Positions 1 to 7,083 of a stretch of DNA of 13,665 bases are shown here, one piece after another; the stretch's first letter is position 1; every line of letters starts with the position of its first letter. Source of the DNA: Flavobacterium sp. (GTDB lineage Bacteria; Bacteroidota; Bacteroidia; Flavobacteriales; Flavobacteriaceae); contig JAAURU010000041.1 of NCBI GenBank assembly GCA_012032075.1, positions 1 to 13,665 of the forward strand, given 5' to 3'. A program made the translations under genes and the position numbers. The notes beneath the pieces are model-generated. The model worked only from the letters and a program-made list of their open reading frames with translations, made no database searches and was not told the origin of the DNA.

Positions 1-3
1 CAT
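1..3 (-). CDS. Start codon of the next spc-operon gene, expected ribosomal protein S5 (partial)
   Basis: The first three bases read CAT, an ATG start codon on the minus strand, six bases downstream of the rplR stop. In the spc operon rplR is normally followed by rpsE, and the short spacing matches the rest of the cluster. Only the start codon lies in the window, so the assignment to S5 rests on gene order alone. Confidence 0.4.
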
Positions 4-9
4 AATTTA

Positions 10-360
10 TTAGAATTTAAGTCCTGCTTCTCTTTCTCCTTCAGCTAATGATTTTACACGTCCATGATATAAATAACCACCTCTATCAAAAGAAATGTTT
101 GTAATCCCAGCTTTAAGAGCTTTTTCAGCAATTAATTTCCCTACTGCGTTTGCAGTTTCAATATTTGTACCCTTAGTAACTTCTTTTTCACGAGAAGATG
201 CAGCAACTAATGTAACACCGTTTTCATCATCTATGATTTGAGCATAGATTTCTTTATTAGATCTAAATACAGAAAGTCTAGGTTGAGTAGCTGTACCACT
301 TACAATCTTTCTAATTCTGAATTTTATTCTCTGTCTTCTTTCACTTTTTGTTAATGACAT
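10..360 (-). CDS. rplR: 50S ribosomal protein L18 (uL18)
   Basis: L18 binds 5S rRNA with L5 and helps build the central protuberance of the 50S subunit. The 116-aa product is the usual bacterial length. It begins with a basic tail (about residues 1-26) that contacts RNA. The conserved core follows, with PRLSVFRSNKEIYAQIIDD at 27-45 and the C-terminal block FDRGGYLYHGRVKSLAEG at 91-108, ending GLKF. It sits directly after rplF in the standard spc order (rpsH-rplF-rplR-rpsE), 11 bases from rplF. It is probably transcribed from the internal promoter ahead of rpsH as well as from upstream. No irregularity is visible. Confidence 0.97.
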   Translation of the reverse strand: MSLTKSERRQRIKFRIRKIVSGTATQPRLSVFRSNKEIYAQIIDDENGVTLVAASSREKEVTKGTNIETANAVGKLIAEKALKAGITNISFDRGGYLYHGRVKSLAEGEREAGLKF

Positions 361-371
361 AGTCTTAATTT

Positions 372-914
372 TTAAGCTGATTTACCTGCTTTTCTTCTTA
401 ATACCTCACCTACAAACTTAATACCTTTTCCTTTATAAGGTTCTGGTTTACGGAAAGCTCTGATTTTAGCAGATACTTGACCTAATAATTGTTTGTCAAA
501 TGATGATAATTTCACTATTGGATTTTTACCTTTTTCAGAAATAGTTTCTACTGTTACCTCTGGAACAATTTCTAAAACTATGTTATGTGAGTAACCAACT
601 GCTAAATCAAGTTTTTGACCTTGATTAGAAGCTCTGTAACCAACTCCCACAAACTCTAGTTCTTTTGTAAAACCTACTGAAACTCCTATAATCATATTGT
701 TTATAAGAGAACGATAAAGTCCATGTTTCGCTCTATCATTCTTATGATCTGATGAACGTTCAACGATAACTTGATTATCTTCAACTTTCACTGTTACATC
801 AGAAAATTCCTGAGAAAGCTCGCCTAATTTTCCTTTTACTGTAATAACTGAGTCTTTAACCGTTACGGTTACTCCTGCAGGAATTACAACTGGATTTTTA
901 CCTATTCTTGACAT
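372..914 (-). CDS. rplF: 50S ribosomal protein L6 (uL6)
   Basis: L6 is a 50S protein near the factor-binding site and the sarcin-ricin loop. The 180-aa product has the expected two tandem alpha/beta domains (roughly residues 1-80 and 81-180). The N-terminus SRIGKNPVVIPAGV and the signature PEPYKGKGI at 157-165 are characteristic, and the C-terminus is basic. It starts at ATG 912-914, 15 bases after the rpsH stop, and is followed closely by rplR. Length and motifs are normal for Flavobacteriaceae. Expression should follow rpsH, so the promoter and leader at 1329-1439 are probably its nearest regulatory element. Confidence 0.97.
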   Translation of the reverse strand: MSRIGKNPVVIPAGVTVTVKDSVITVKGKLGELSQEFSDVTVKVEDNQVIVERSSDHKNDRAKHGLYRSLINNMIIGVSVGFTKELEFVGVGYRASNQGQKLDLAVGYSHNIVLEIVPEVTVETISEKGKNPIVKLSSFDKQLLGQVSAKIRAFRKPEPYKGKGIKFVGEVLRRKAGKSA

Positions 915-929
915 TCTTTAGTCTTTTTA

Positions 930-1328
930 TTAATATACGTAACAAATAACTTCTCCACCTACATTAAGCTGTTTAGCTTGTTTACCTGTCATAACACCTT
1001 TAGAAGTTGAAATAATAGCAACACCTAAACCGTTTAAAATCCTTGGTAATGTTGTAGAACCTGAGTATTTACGTAAACCTGGTTTACTAATTCTTTGGAT
1101 ATCTTTAATTACTGACTCTTTAGTTTCTTTGTCATACTTAAGAGCAATTTTGATAGTACCTTGAACTCCACTATCATCAAATTTGTAACTTAAAATATAT
1201 CCCTGATCAAATAAAATCTTGGTGATTTCTTTTTTCAAGTTAGAAGCAGGTATCTCAACAACTTTGTGATTTGCTCTAACTGCATTTCTAACTCTCGTAA
1301 GAAAATCTGCAATAGGATCTGTGTACAT
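930..1328 (-). CDS. rpsH: 30S ribosomal protein S8 (uS8)
   Basis: S8 is a primary binder of the 16S rRNA central domain. In E. coli it is also the translational repressor of the spc operon. The 132-aa product starts with the typical MYTDPIADFLTRVRNA and carries the S8 signature STSKGVMT at residues 107-114. Its upstream spacer is 104 nt, by far the longest inside the S10/spc run, and contains a good promoter and possible leader hairpins. So rpsH is probably the first gene of an extra transcript rpsH-rplF-rplR and beyond. Whether S8 represses its own leader here is inference only. Confidence 0.97.
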   Translation of the reverse strand: MYTDPIADFLTRVRNAVRANHKVVEIPASNLKKEITKILFDQGYILSYKFDDSGVQGTIKIALKYDKETKESVIKDIQRISKPGLRKYSGSTTLPRILNGLGVAIISTSKGVMTGKQAKQLNVGGEVICYVY

Positions 1329-1408
1329 ATATGTATTAAATTGCGACTATGGTTTTCAATTAGTACTCACTAAATGAACCTTTAGCCAATTAAATTATTT
1401 TTGGTTTG
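1329..1408 (-). promoter_or_regulatory. 5' leader of rpsH with two overlapping hairpins
   Basis: The untranslated stretch between the internal promoter and the rpsH ATG is about 75 nt. Two short perfect hairpins can be drawn. One pairs CTAAA 1370-1374 with TTTAG 1381-1385 (6-nt loop). The other pairs TTAGT 1360-1364 with ACTAA 1369-1373 (4-nt loop). They share bases 1370-1373, so only one can form at a time. This could be a regulatory leader, but the stems are only 5 bp and AT-rich, and chance is possible. Confidence 0.35.
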
Positions 1409-1439
1409 CAAAAGTATAAAACTTTTACGAGATTACCAA
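1409..1439 (-). promoter_or_regulatory. Internal promoter of Bacteroidetes type ahead of rpsH
   Basis: On the minus strand TTG (1437-1439), a 20-nt spacer and TACTTTTG (1409-1416) match the Bacteroidetes primary sigma consensus TTG-N19-21-TAnnTTTG. The -33 element overlaps the last codon of rpsN. The -7 element overlaps a perfect inverted repeat AAAAGT-ATAAA-ACTTTT (1410-1426). Transcription would start near 1400-1404 and serve rpsH onward. Confidence 0.7.
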
Positions 1440-1702
1440 GAAGCTTTTTTAACTCCAGGAATTAATCCTTGATTAGCCATTTCACGGAAGGTTACACGAG
1501 AAATTCCAAATTGACGCATATAACCTCTAGGCCTTCCTGTTAATTTGCAACGATTGTGTAAACGAACTGGAGATGCATTTTTTGGTAATTTTTGTAAACC
1601 TTCAAAATCTCCAGCTTCTTTTAAAGCTTTTCTTTTTTCAGCATACTTAGCAACTAATGCTTCTCTTTTCACCTCACGGGCTTTCATTGATTCTTTAGCC
1701 AT
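1433..1702 (-). CDS. rpsN: 30S ribosomal protein S14 (uS14), zinc-independent short form
   Basis: S14 binds the head of the 30S subunit close to S3, S10 and S19. The 89-aa product contains the signature RLHNRCKLTGRPRGYMRQFG beginning at residue 47, and ends VKKASW. It has a single cysteine and lacks the CxxC pairs of the zinc-binding form, so it is the C-minus type. It starts three bases downstream of the rplE stop, in the standard L5-S14-S8 order. Its last codon carries the -33 element of the promoter that drives rpsH. Nothing in the reading frame is unusual. Confidence 0.97.
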   Translation of the reverse strand: MAKESMKAREVKREALVAKYAEKRKALKEAGDFEGLQKLPKNASPVRLHNRCKLTGRPRGYMRQFGISRVTFREMANQGLIPGVKKASW

Positions 1703-1705
1703 ATC

Positions 1706-2256
1706 TTAATTCTTTTTAAAAGGTAAACCTAATTCTACTAATAATGATTTAGCTTCTTTGTCTGTAGTTGCTGAAGTAACAAAAGTTATATCAAAACCAG
1801 CAATTTTATTCACTTTATCAATATCAATTTCAGGGAAAATAATTTGCTCTAAAACTCCTAAGTTATAATTACCTCTACCATCAAAACCAGTTGATTTAAT
1901 TCCACCAAAATCTCTTACACGTGGTAAAGAAGAAGTAATCAATCTATCTAAAAATTCATACATTCTTTCCCCACGTAAGGTTACTTTAGCACCAATTGGC
2001 ATTCCTTTTCTTAATTTAAAAGACGCAACGTCTTTTTTAGAAATTGTTGCAACTGCTTTTTGACCCGTAATTTTTGTAATTTCCTCTACTGCATAATCAA
2101 CTAACTTTTTGTCAGAAACTGCAGCACCAACTCCACGGCTTACAACAATTTTTCAAGTTTTGGAACTTGCATAACATTTTTGTAACCGAACTCTTCTGTA
2201 AGAGCAGAGATTACTCTACTCTTATATTCTTCTTTTAATCTAGGTATATAAGCCAT
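1706..2256 (-). CDS. rplE: 50S ribosomal protein L5 (uL5), with one apparent frameshift
   Basis: L5 binds 5S rRNA and contacts the P-site tRNA from the central protuberance. The gene should run from ATG 2254-2256 (two bases after the rplX stop) to TAA 1706-1708. The N-terminal frame reads MAYIPRLKEEYKSRV and so on to KLEK, then hits a stop. The second frame continues with VSRGVG and, from the methionine at 2000-2002, MPIGAKVTLRGERMYEFLDR. Adding one T to the five-T run at 2149-2153 (plus strand) joins them as KLEKIVVSRGVG and gives 183 aa, the normal flavobacterial length. An essential single-copy gene in an intact operon is unlikely to be truly broken, so a sequencing error is the best explanation. 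Confidence 0.93.
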
Positions 2257-2258
2257 TA

Positions 2259-2576
2259 CTATAATACTTGATTAGATTTTTTTGAAAACCTTACTTTTTT
2301 ATCTCCTTCAACTTTAAATCCAACTTTAGTCACTTCTTTTGATTTTGGATCAATTAAAGATAAGTTAGAAATATGTAAAGCAGCTTCTTTCTTAACGATA
2401 CCACCTTGAGGGTTTTTTGCACTTGGTTTTGTGTGTTTAGACACCATATTAACACCCTCAACTATCGCTTTATTCTTATCACGAAGTACACGTAGAACTT
2501 TACCTTCAGCACCTTTATGGTCTCCAGCAATTACTTTTACAGTGTCTCCTGATTTAATTTTTAGCTTTGTCATCAT
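2259..2576 (-). CDS. rplX: 50S ribosomal protein L24 (uL24)
   Basis: L24 initiates 50S assembly by binding the 5' end of 23S rRNA, and in the finished ribosome lies by the exit tunnel. The product of up to 105 aa carries the KOW motif near its start (SGDTVKVIAGDHKGAEGKVL, from about residue 9). The middle segment VNMVSKHTKPSAKNPQGGI is characteristic of the bacterial family. Two adjacent methionines make the start ambiguous by one codon (2576 or 2573). The stop TAG lies two bases before the rplE start, suggesting translational coupling. Length and motifs are normal. Confidence 0.96.
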   Translation of the reverse strand: MMTKLKIKSGDTVKVIAGDHKGAEGKVLRVLRDKNKAIVEGVNMVSKHTKPSAKNPQGGIVKKEAALHISNLSLIDPKSKEVTKVGFKVEGDKKVRFSKKSNQVL

Positions 2577-2585
2577 TTTATAGAA

Positions 2586-2954
2586 TTACAGCACCTCTGG
2601 TGCTAATGATACAATTTTCATGAATTGTTTTTCACGAAGTTCTCTTGCAACCGGACCAAAAACACGAGTTCCTCTCATTTCACCTGCAGCGTTTAACAAT
2701 ACACATGCGTTATCGTCAAAACGGATGTAAGATCCATCAGCTCTTCTCACTTCTTTTTTAGTACGCACAACAACTGCAGTTGAAACAGCTCCTTTCTTAA
2801 CGTTACCGTTAGGAGTTGCGTCTTTAATAGAAACTACAATTTTATCTCCAACAGAGGCATAACGACGTTTCGTTCCTCCTAAAACACGAATAGTTAAAAC
2901 TTCTTTAGCACCCGTGTTATCTGCTACTTTTAATCTTGATTCTTGTTGTACCAT
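2586..2954 (-). CDS. rplN: 50S ribosomal protein L14 (uL14)
   Basis: L14 lies at the subunit interface, where it forms intersubunit bridges and contacts L19. The 122-aa product has the family opening MVQQESRLKVADNTGAKE, followed by the basic stretch GGTKRRYASVGD. Its C-terminal region RGTRVFGPVARELR is a standard L14 signature. It starts two bases after the rpsQ stop and is followed by rplX, the usual first two genes of the spc group. There is no separate promoter visible between rpsQ and rplN, so the S10 and spc groups appear to be co-transcribed. No irregularities are seen. Confidence 0.97.
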   Translation of the reverse strand: MVQQESRLKVADNTGAKEVLTIRVLGGTKRRYASVGDKIVVSIKDATPNGNVKKGAVSTAVVVRTKKEVRRADGSYIRFDDNACVLLNAAGEMRGTRVFGPVARELREKQFMKIVSLAPEVL

Positions 2955-2956
2955 GG

Positions 2957-3214
2957 TTACTTAGCTCTTTCAATGATTTCAACTAATCTCCAACATTTAG
3001 TTTTTGATAAAGGTCTAGTTTCCATGATCTTCACCGTATCACCAATGTTACAGTCGTTTGTTTCGTCGTGTGCATGATATTTTTTTGTCTTCAACACGAA
3101 CTTACCGTATAAAGGGTGTTTTACTCTTCTAGTTTCAGAAACAACTATAGATTTCTCCATTTTGTTGCTAGTAACTACACCAACTCTCTCTTTTCTTAAA
3201 TTTCTTTTTTCCAT
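2957..3214 (-). CDS. rpsQ: 30S ribosomal protein S17 (uS17)
   Basis: S17 is a primary 16S rRNA binder with an OB fold, acting early in 30S assembly. The 85-aa product shows the expected pattern: the first strand region RVGVVTSNKMEKSIVV, the basic loop RRVKHPLYGKF, then YHAHDETNDCNIGDTVKI and the C-terminal ETRPLSKTKCWRL. The order rpmC-rpsQ-rplN is standard. It lies 17 bases after the rpmC stop and 2 bases before rplN, so tight co-expression is likely. Length is typical. Confidence 0.97.
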   Translation of the reverse strand: MEKRNLRKERVGVVTSNKMEKSIVVSETRRVKHPLYGKFVLKTKKYHAHDETNDCNIGDTVKIMETRPLSKTKCWRLVEIIERAK

Positions 3215-3231
3215 CTTTCAGCAGAATACAA

Positions 3232-3423
3232 TTATTGTAACTCTCTTTTAGTTAATTCTGATGCTACTCTCGCAACAGCTCTTCTAATAGTTCTTATTTG
3301 AAGAGGATTTTCTATTGGAGAAATAGTATGTGCAGTTTTTAAATCTGCATACATTCTCTTTAATTCACTAAGTTTAACTTGTAACTCAGCTGCAGATAGA
3401 TTTTTAATTTCTGATTGTTTCAT
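3232..3423 (-). CDS. rpmC: 50S ribosomal protein L29 (uL29)
   Basis: L29 is a small two-helix protein beside the peptide exit tunnel, next to L23, forming part of the docking surface for trigger factor and SRP. The 63-aa product starts MKQSEIKNLSAAELQVKL and ends with the conserved second helix, containing the segment QIRTIRRAVARVASELTKR. It lies 12 bases downstream of rplP, in the universal rplP-rpmC-rpsQ order. It is predicted to be almost entirely helical. No anomalies are visible. Confidence 0.96.
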   Translation of the reverse strand: MKQSEIKNLSAAELQVKLSELKRMYADLKTAHTISPIENPLQIRTIRRAVARVASELTKRELQ

Positions 3424-3435
3424 AATATTTTTTGA

Positions 3436-3861
3436 TTATGCTTCGAAATCTCTAGCAACGACAAACTTAGTTTTTACTGGAAGTTTTTGAGCAGCAAGAC
3501 GTAAAGCTTCTTTAGCTACTGATAGAGGAACTCCTCCAACTTCAAACATAATTTTACCTGGTTTAACGACTGCAGCCCAATATTCGACTGCACCTTTACC
3601 TTTACCCATACGTACTTCTAAAGGTTTTTTAGTAATAGGTTTGTCTGGAAATATTTTAATCCATAATTGTCCTTCTCTTTTCATAAAACGAGTTGCAGCA
3701 ATACGTGCTGCTTCAATTTGACGTGAAGTTAAGAACATTCCTTTTTCGTGTACAGATTTAATACCAAACATTCCATTTGAAAGTTCGTGACCTCTACCAG
3801 AGTTCCCTTTCATCCTACCTTTTTGTACCTTGCGGTATTTTGTTCTTTTAGGCTGTAACAT
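3436..3861 (-). CDS. rplP: 50S ribosomal protein L16 (uL16)
   Basis: L16 is a late-assembly 50S protein that positions the A-site tRNA elbow near the peptidyl transferase centre. The 141-aa product begins MLQPKRTKYRKVQKGRMKG and contains the signature RMGKGKG at residues 84-90, followed by the segment VEYWAAVVKPGKIMFEVGGV. The arginine at 84 corresponds to the arginine hydroxylated in E. coli L16; whether it is modified here cannot be told. It sits 19 bases after rpsC and 12 bases before rpmC. Length and motifs are as expected for Bacteroidetes. Confidence 0.97.
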   Translation of the reverse strand: MLQPKRTKYRKVQKGRMKGNSGRGHELSNGMFGIKSVHEKGMFLTSRQIEAARIAATRFMKREGQLWIKIFPDKPITKKPLEVRMGKGKGAVEYWAAVVKPGKIMFEVGGVPLSVAKEALRLAAQKLPVKTKFVVARDFEA

Positions 3862-3880
3862 TTTTCTTTAGTTTAAAAAA

Positions 3881-4606
3881 TTACTTTCTTTTGCTTCTGC
3901 TTGGTTTACCTTCTCTTTTTTGAGATCCTGAAGATTTAGACTTTTGCTTATCCATACCTACTAACGGAGAAAGATCTCTTTTACCATAAACCTCACCTTT
4001 CATTATCCACACTTTAATACCCATTCTACCATAAGTAGTATGTGCTTCTGCTAATGAATAATCAATGTCAGCTCTGAAAGTTGACAAAGGAATTCTACCA
4101 TCTTTAAAGCCTTCAGAACGAGCCATTTCAGCACCATTCAAACGACCTGAAATTAAAACTTTGATACCTTCTGCATTCATTCTCATAGCAGCAGCAATTG
4201 CCATTTTGATAGCTCTTCTATAAGAAATTCTGCTTTCAATTTGACGTGCAATACTGTTAGCTACTAAGTAAGCATCGATTTCAGGTCTTTTGATTTCAAA
4301 AATATTGATTTGAATTTCCTTGTCTGTAATTTTCTTAAGTTCTTCTTTCAACTTGTCTACCTCTTGTCCACCTTTTCCGATAATAATACCAGGTCTAGCA
4401 GTAGTGATAGTAACGGTTACAAGTTTTAAAGTTCTCTCGATAATTATTTTTGATACACTTGCTTTTGATAAACGCGCATGAATATATTTTCTGATTTTAA
4501 AATCTTCAGCGATTTTATCACCATAATCATTTCCTCCATACCAGTTTGAGTCCCATCCTCTGATGATACCAAGTCTATTTCCGATTGGATTTGTCTTTTG
4601 TCCCAT
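3881..4606 (-). CDS. rpsC: 30S ribosomal protein S3 (uS3)
   Basis: S3 forms part of the mRNA entry channel and its helicase activity. The 241-aa product starts MGQKTNPIGNRLGI. It has a type II KH domain with the IIGKGG loop at residues 75-80, then the C-terminal S3 domain (SGRLNGAEMARSE at about 153-165, and GRMGIKVWI at 193-201). The last 25 residues or so form a low-complexity lysine/serine/arginine tail, common but variable in this lineage. It is preceded by rplV (8-base gap) and followed by rplP, as in most bacteria. No frame problems are visible. Confidence 0.97.
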   Translation of the reverse strand: MGQKTNPIGNRLGIIRGWDSNWYGGNDYGDKIAEDFKIRKYIHARLSKASVSKIIIERTLKLVTVTITTARPGIIIGKGGQEVDKLKEELKKITDKEIQINIFEIKRPEIDAYLVANSIARQIESRISYRRAIKMAIAAAMRMNAEGIKVLISGRLNGAEMARSEGFKDGRIPLSTFRADIDYSLAEAHTTYGRMGIKVWIMKGEVYGKRDLSPLVGMDKQKSKSSGSQKREGKPSRSKRK

Positions 4607-4614
4607 ACTGTTTA

Positions 4615-5026
4615 TTAATTGCTTTGTGTGTTATTGTTTGATCCTAACACGATTGTTACGTGGTTAGAACGCTTTCTAATTCTATGCGCACGACCTTGAG
4701 GAGCTGGACGTAGTCTTTTCAACATGGTTCCACCATCAACTCTAATCTCTTTTACAAATAAGCCTGCTTCTTCTACACTTGATTCAGCGTTTTTCTGCTC
4801 ATAGTTATTTATAGCAGATAATAACAATTTTTCAAGTTTTCTAGAAGCTTCTTTACTATTAAATCTTAATATATTAAGAGCTAATTCTACTTTCTGACCT
4901 CTAACTAAATCTGCCACTAAGCGCATTTTTCTAGGTGAAGTAGGGCAATTGTTTAATTTTAGCAAAAGCCACTTGACTTTTAGCCTCTTTAATTTGCTCT
5001 GCTCTTTCTCTTTTACGAACTCCCAT
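4615..5026 (-). CDS. rplV: 50S ribosomal protein L22 (uL22), with one apparent frameshift
   Basis: L22 lines the peptide exit tunnel with a long beta hairpin. The true start is ATG 5024-5026, reading MGVRKRERAEQIKEAKSQ, nine bases after the rpsS stop. That frame then hits a stop. The body (KLNNCPTSPRKMRLVADLVRG, split here as KLNNCPTSPR plus KMRLVADLVRG) lies in another frame. Removing one T from the four-T run at 4957-4960 (plus strand) joins them as FAKLNN and gives 136 aa, the usual flavobacterial length. The C-terminal hairpin region (GRAHRIRKRSNHVTIVL) is intact. A longer reading from 5067 in the downstream frame gives an un-family-like N-terminus overlapping rpsS and is rejected. This is the only break in the ribosomal genes that needs a base removed. 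Confidence 0.93.
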
Positions 5027-5035
5027 AGCTTCTTA

Positions 5036-5314
5036 TTATTTTTTACCTTTATTTTTTGCACCAGCATGACCTCTAAAAGATCTAGTTGGTGAAAACTCTC
5101 CTAATTTATGTCCTACCATGTTTTCTGTTACGTAAACTGGTACAAATTGACGACCATTATGCACTGCAATAGTTTGCCCAACAAAATCTGGAGTAATCAT
5201 TGAAGCTCTTGACCAAGTTTTGATAACAGCTTTATTGTCTTTCTCTATATTTTCTTGAACTTTTTTCTCTAATTTATAGTGAACATAAGGTCCTTTTTTT
5301 AATGAACGTGCCAT
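5036..5314 (-). CDS. rpsS: 30S ribosomal protein S19 (uS19)
   Basis: S19 sits in the 30S head with S13 and contacts tRNA and the 50S central protuberance. The 92-aa product starts MARSLKKGPYVHYKLEKKV. It contains the conserved middle TWSRASMITPDFVGQTIAVHN and the C-terminal signature VGHKLGEFSPTRSFRGH, all typical of the family. It lies between rplB (10-base gap) and rplV (9-base gap), the standard S10-operon position. No irregularity is visible. Confidence 0.97.
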   Translation of the reverse strand: MARSLKKGPYVHYKLEKKVQENIEKDNKAVIKTWSRASMITPDFVGQTIAVHNGRQFVPVYVTENMVGHKLGEFSPTRSFRGHAGAKNKGKK

Positions 5315-5324
5315 GTCTATCTAA

Positions 5325-6149
5325 TTATTTCTTTCTACGTTCTACAATATACTTATTACTCGGGTTAACCTTAGAACGAGTTCTATAACCTTTAGCTGGT
5401 AAACCTTTTCTTGAACGTGGATGACCTCCTGAAGAGCGTCCTTCACCACCACCCATTGGGTGATCAACAGGGTTCATTGCTACTGGTCTAGTTCTTGGTC
5501 TTCTTCCTAACCATCTTGATCTACCAGCCTTACCTGATACTACTAATTGATGATCAGAATTTGATACCGCACCAATTGTAGCCATACATGTTAACAAGAT
5601 TAATCTAGTTTCACCTGAAGGCATTTTAATTGTTGCATATTTACCATCTCTTGCCATTAATTGAGCAAAAGTTCCTGCAGAACGAGCAATAACAGCTCCT
5701 TGACCTGGTCTTAATTCGATACATGAAATAACTGTACCTAGAGGAATTTTACTTAAAGGTAATGCGTTTCCAATTTCTGGAGCAGCCTCTGAACCTGAAA
5801 CTAACGTTTGTCCAACTTGTAAACCATTTTGCGCTATTATGTACGATTTTTCTCCATCAGCATAAAATAATAACGAGATAAAAGCTGAACGATTTGGATC
5901 ATACTCTATAGTTTTAACTGTAGCTGGAACTCCAACTTTTGATCTTTTAAAATCTATTATACGATACTTTTGTTTATGACCACCACCAACGTAACGCATG
6001 GTCATTTTTCCTTGACTATTTCTACCTCCAGAGTTTTTTTTCGGTGCGATTAATGAACGCTCCGGCTTATCAGTTGTAATAGTGTCAAAGCTATTTACAA
6101 CTCTAAAACGCTGACCTGGGGTAATAGGTTTTAATTTTCTTACTGACAT
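5325..6149 (-). CDS. rplB: 50S ribosomal protein L2 (uL2)
   Basis: L2 is a large rRNA-binding protein needed for subunit association and the peptidyl transferase centre. The 274-aa product has the expected layout: an N-terminal extension with the segment GGRNSQGKMTMRYVGGGHKQ from residue 41, two central beta-barrel RNA-binding domains (about 60-200), and the C-terminal loop with NPVDHPMGGGEG at 226-237. Many other bacteria have HPHGGGEG at that loop. The methionine is, to my recollection, normal in Bacteroidetes rather than a defect. It sits six bases after rplW and ten before rpsS. Confidence 0.97.
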   Translation of the reverse strand: MSVRKLKPITPGQRFRVVNSFDTITTDKPERSLIAPKKNSGGRNSQGKMTMRYVGGGHKQKYRIIDFKRSKVGVPATVKTIEYDPNRSAFISLLFYADGEKSYIIAQNGLQVGQTLVSGSEAAPEIGNALPLSKIPLGTVISCIELRPGQGAVIARSAGTFAQLMARDGKYATIKMPSGETRLILLTCMATIGAVSNSDHQLVVSGKAGRSRWLGRRPRTRPVAMNPVDHPMGGGEGRSSGGHPRSRKGLPAKGYRTRSKVNPSNKYIVERRKK

Positions 6150-6155
6150 TTTTTT

Positions 6156-6446
6156 TTAGATATTAGTATAGAAATCTATTGTTTCTCCTTCTTGAACTTG
6201 AACAATCGCTTTTTTGTAAGCGTTTGTTTTTCCACTGATTAAACCACTTTTAGTGTACTTAACCGATCTATCTGCTCTGTAATTCATTGTATTAACAGCA
6301 ACTACATTCACACCATAAACAGATTCAACTGCTTTTTTGATTTGAATTTTATTAGCTTTTTTATCAACTACAAAACCGAAACGGTTAAATAATTCACCTT
6401 CTTTAGTTATTTTTTCAGTTATAATTGGCTTAATAATGATACTCAT
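6156..6446 (-). CDS. rplW: 50S ribosomal protein L23 (uL23)
   Basis: L23 lies at the tunnel exit beside L29 and is the main docking point for trigger factor and SRP. The 96-aa product starts MSIIIKPIITEKITKEGE, where the KPIITEK box is the family hallmark. It then shows the RNP-like fold elements KANKIQIKKAVESVYGVNV and VNTMNYRADR. Between about residues 62 and 84 is a basic tunnel-directed loop. The order rplD-rplW-rplB is standard and the spacing is short (7 and 6 bases). No irregularities are seen. Confidence 0.96.
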   Translation of the reverse strand: MSIIIKPIITEKITKEGELFNRFGFVVDKKANKIQIKKAVESVYGVNVVAVNTMNYRADRSVKYTKSGLISGKTNAYKKAIVQVQEGETIDFYTNI

Positions 6447-6453
6447 AACCTTT

Positions 6454-7083
6454 TTATTTACTTAAATTATCTTGAATTCCGTCTAAAGCACTCTCTAAAA
6501 CAACTAAAGTATTCGCATTTAAAATAGCGTAAGTACTTAATTCAGAAGAAGTTATAACCGAAGACGTCTTTAAATTACGTGACGACAAATATACATTTTT
6601 ATTTGAATCACCCAACACAAATAATGATTTTTTGCTTTCTAAACCTAAAGCACTCAATACATTAATAAAATTCTTTGTGTTTGGAACTTCAAATGAAAAA
6701 TCTTCAAGAACTACTAAACCAGATTCTTTTACCTTTAAAGACAGAGCTGATTTACGAGCTAATCTTTTTAAGTTTTTATTTAATTTGAATGAATAGCTTC
6801 TAGGTCTTGGACCAAATACAGTACCTCCACCTTTAAACAAAGGATTCTTTGCACTACCCGCACGAGCAGTACCAGTCCCTTTTTGCTTTTTTATCTTACG
6901 AGTACTTCCAGCAACTTCAGCTCTTTCTTTTGACTTGTGATTACCTTGTCTTTGATTCGCTAAATACTGTTTAACATCAAGATATACTGCATGCTTGTTA
7001 GGCTCTATTGCGAATACTGAATCAGAAAGTTGAACTTTTCTTCCAGTATCTTTTCCGTTGAAATCTAATACTTTTACTTCCAT
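6454..7083 (-). CDS. rplD: 50S ribosomal protein L4 (uL4)
   Basis: L4 folds on 23S rRNA and sends a long loop to the exit-tunnel constriction. The 209-aa product has the diagnostic basic loop starting at RQGNHKSKERAEVAGS (residues 45-60), continuing KKQKGTGTARAG (65-76), and ending FKGGGTVFGPRPRSY (83-97). This loop is the site of macrolide-resistance changes in other bacteria; nothing unusual is seen here. Its ATG overlaps the rplC stop by one base (TAATG), so translation is probably coupled. In E. coli L4 represses the S10 operon leader, and the leader ahead of rplC could be tested for a similar role. Confidence 0.97.
   Translation of the reverse strand: MEVKVLDFNGKDTGRKVQLSDSVFAIEPNKHAVYLDVKQYLANQRQGNHKSKERAEVAGSTRKIKKQKGTGTARAGSAKNPLFKGGGTVFGPRPRSYSFKLNKNLKRLARKSALSLKVKESGLVVLEDFSFEVPNTKNFINVLSALGLESKKSLFVLGDSNKNVYLSSRNLKTSSVITSSELSTYAILNANTLVVLESALDGIQDNLSK

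Noticed and set aside
4615..5067. A 150-aa L22 starting at 5067
   Set aside because: The extra N-terminus overlaps rpsS and is unlike L22. The proper start at 5026 gives the family N-terminus when one base is removed.
5436..5472. HPM instead of HPH in the L2 C-terminal loop as a defect
   Set aside because: The rest of the loop is intact, and to my recollection methionine at this place is usual in Bacteroidetes L2.
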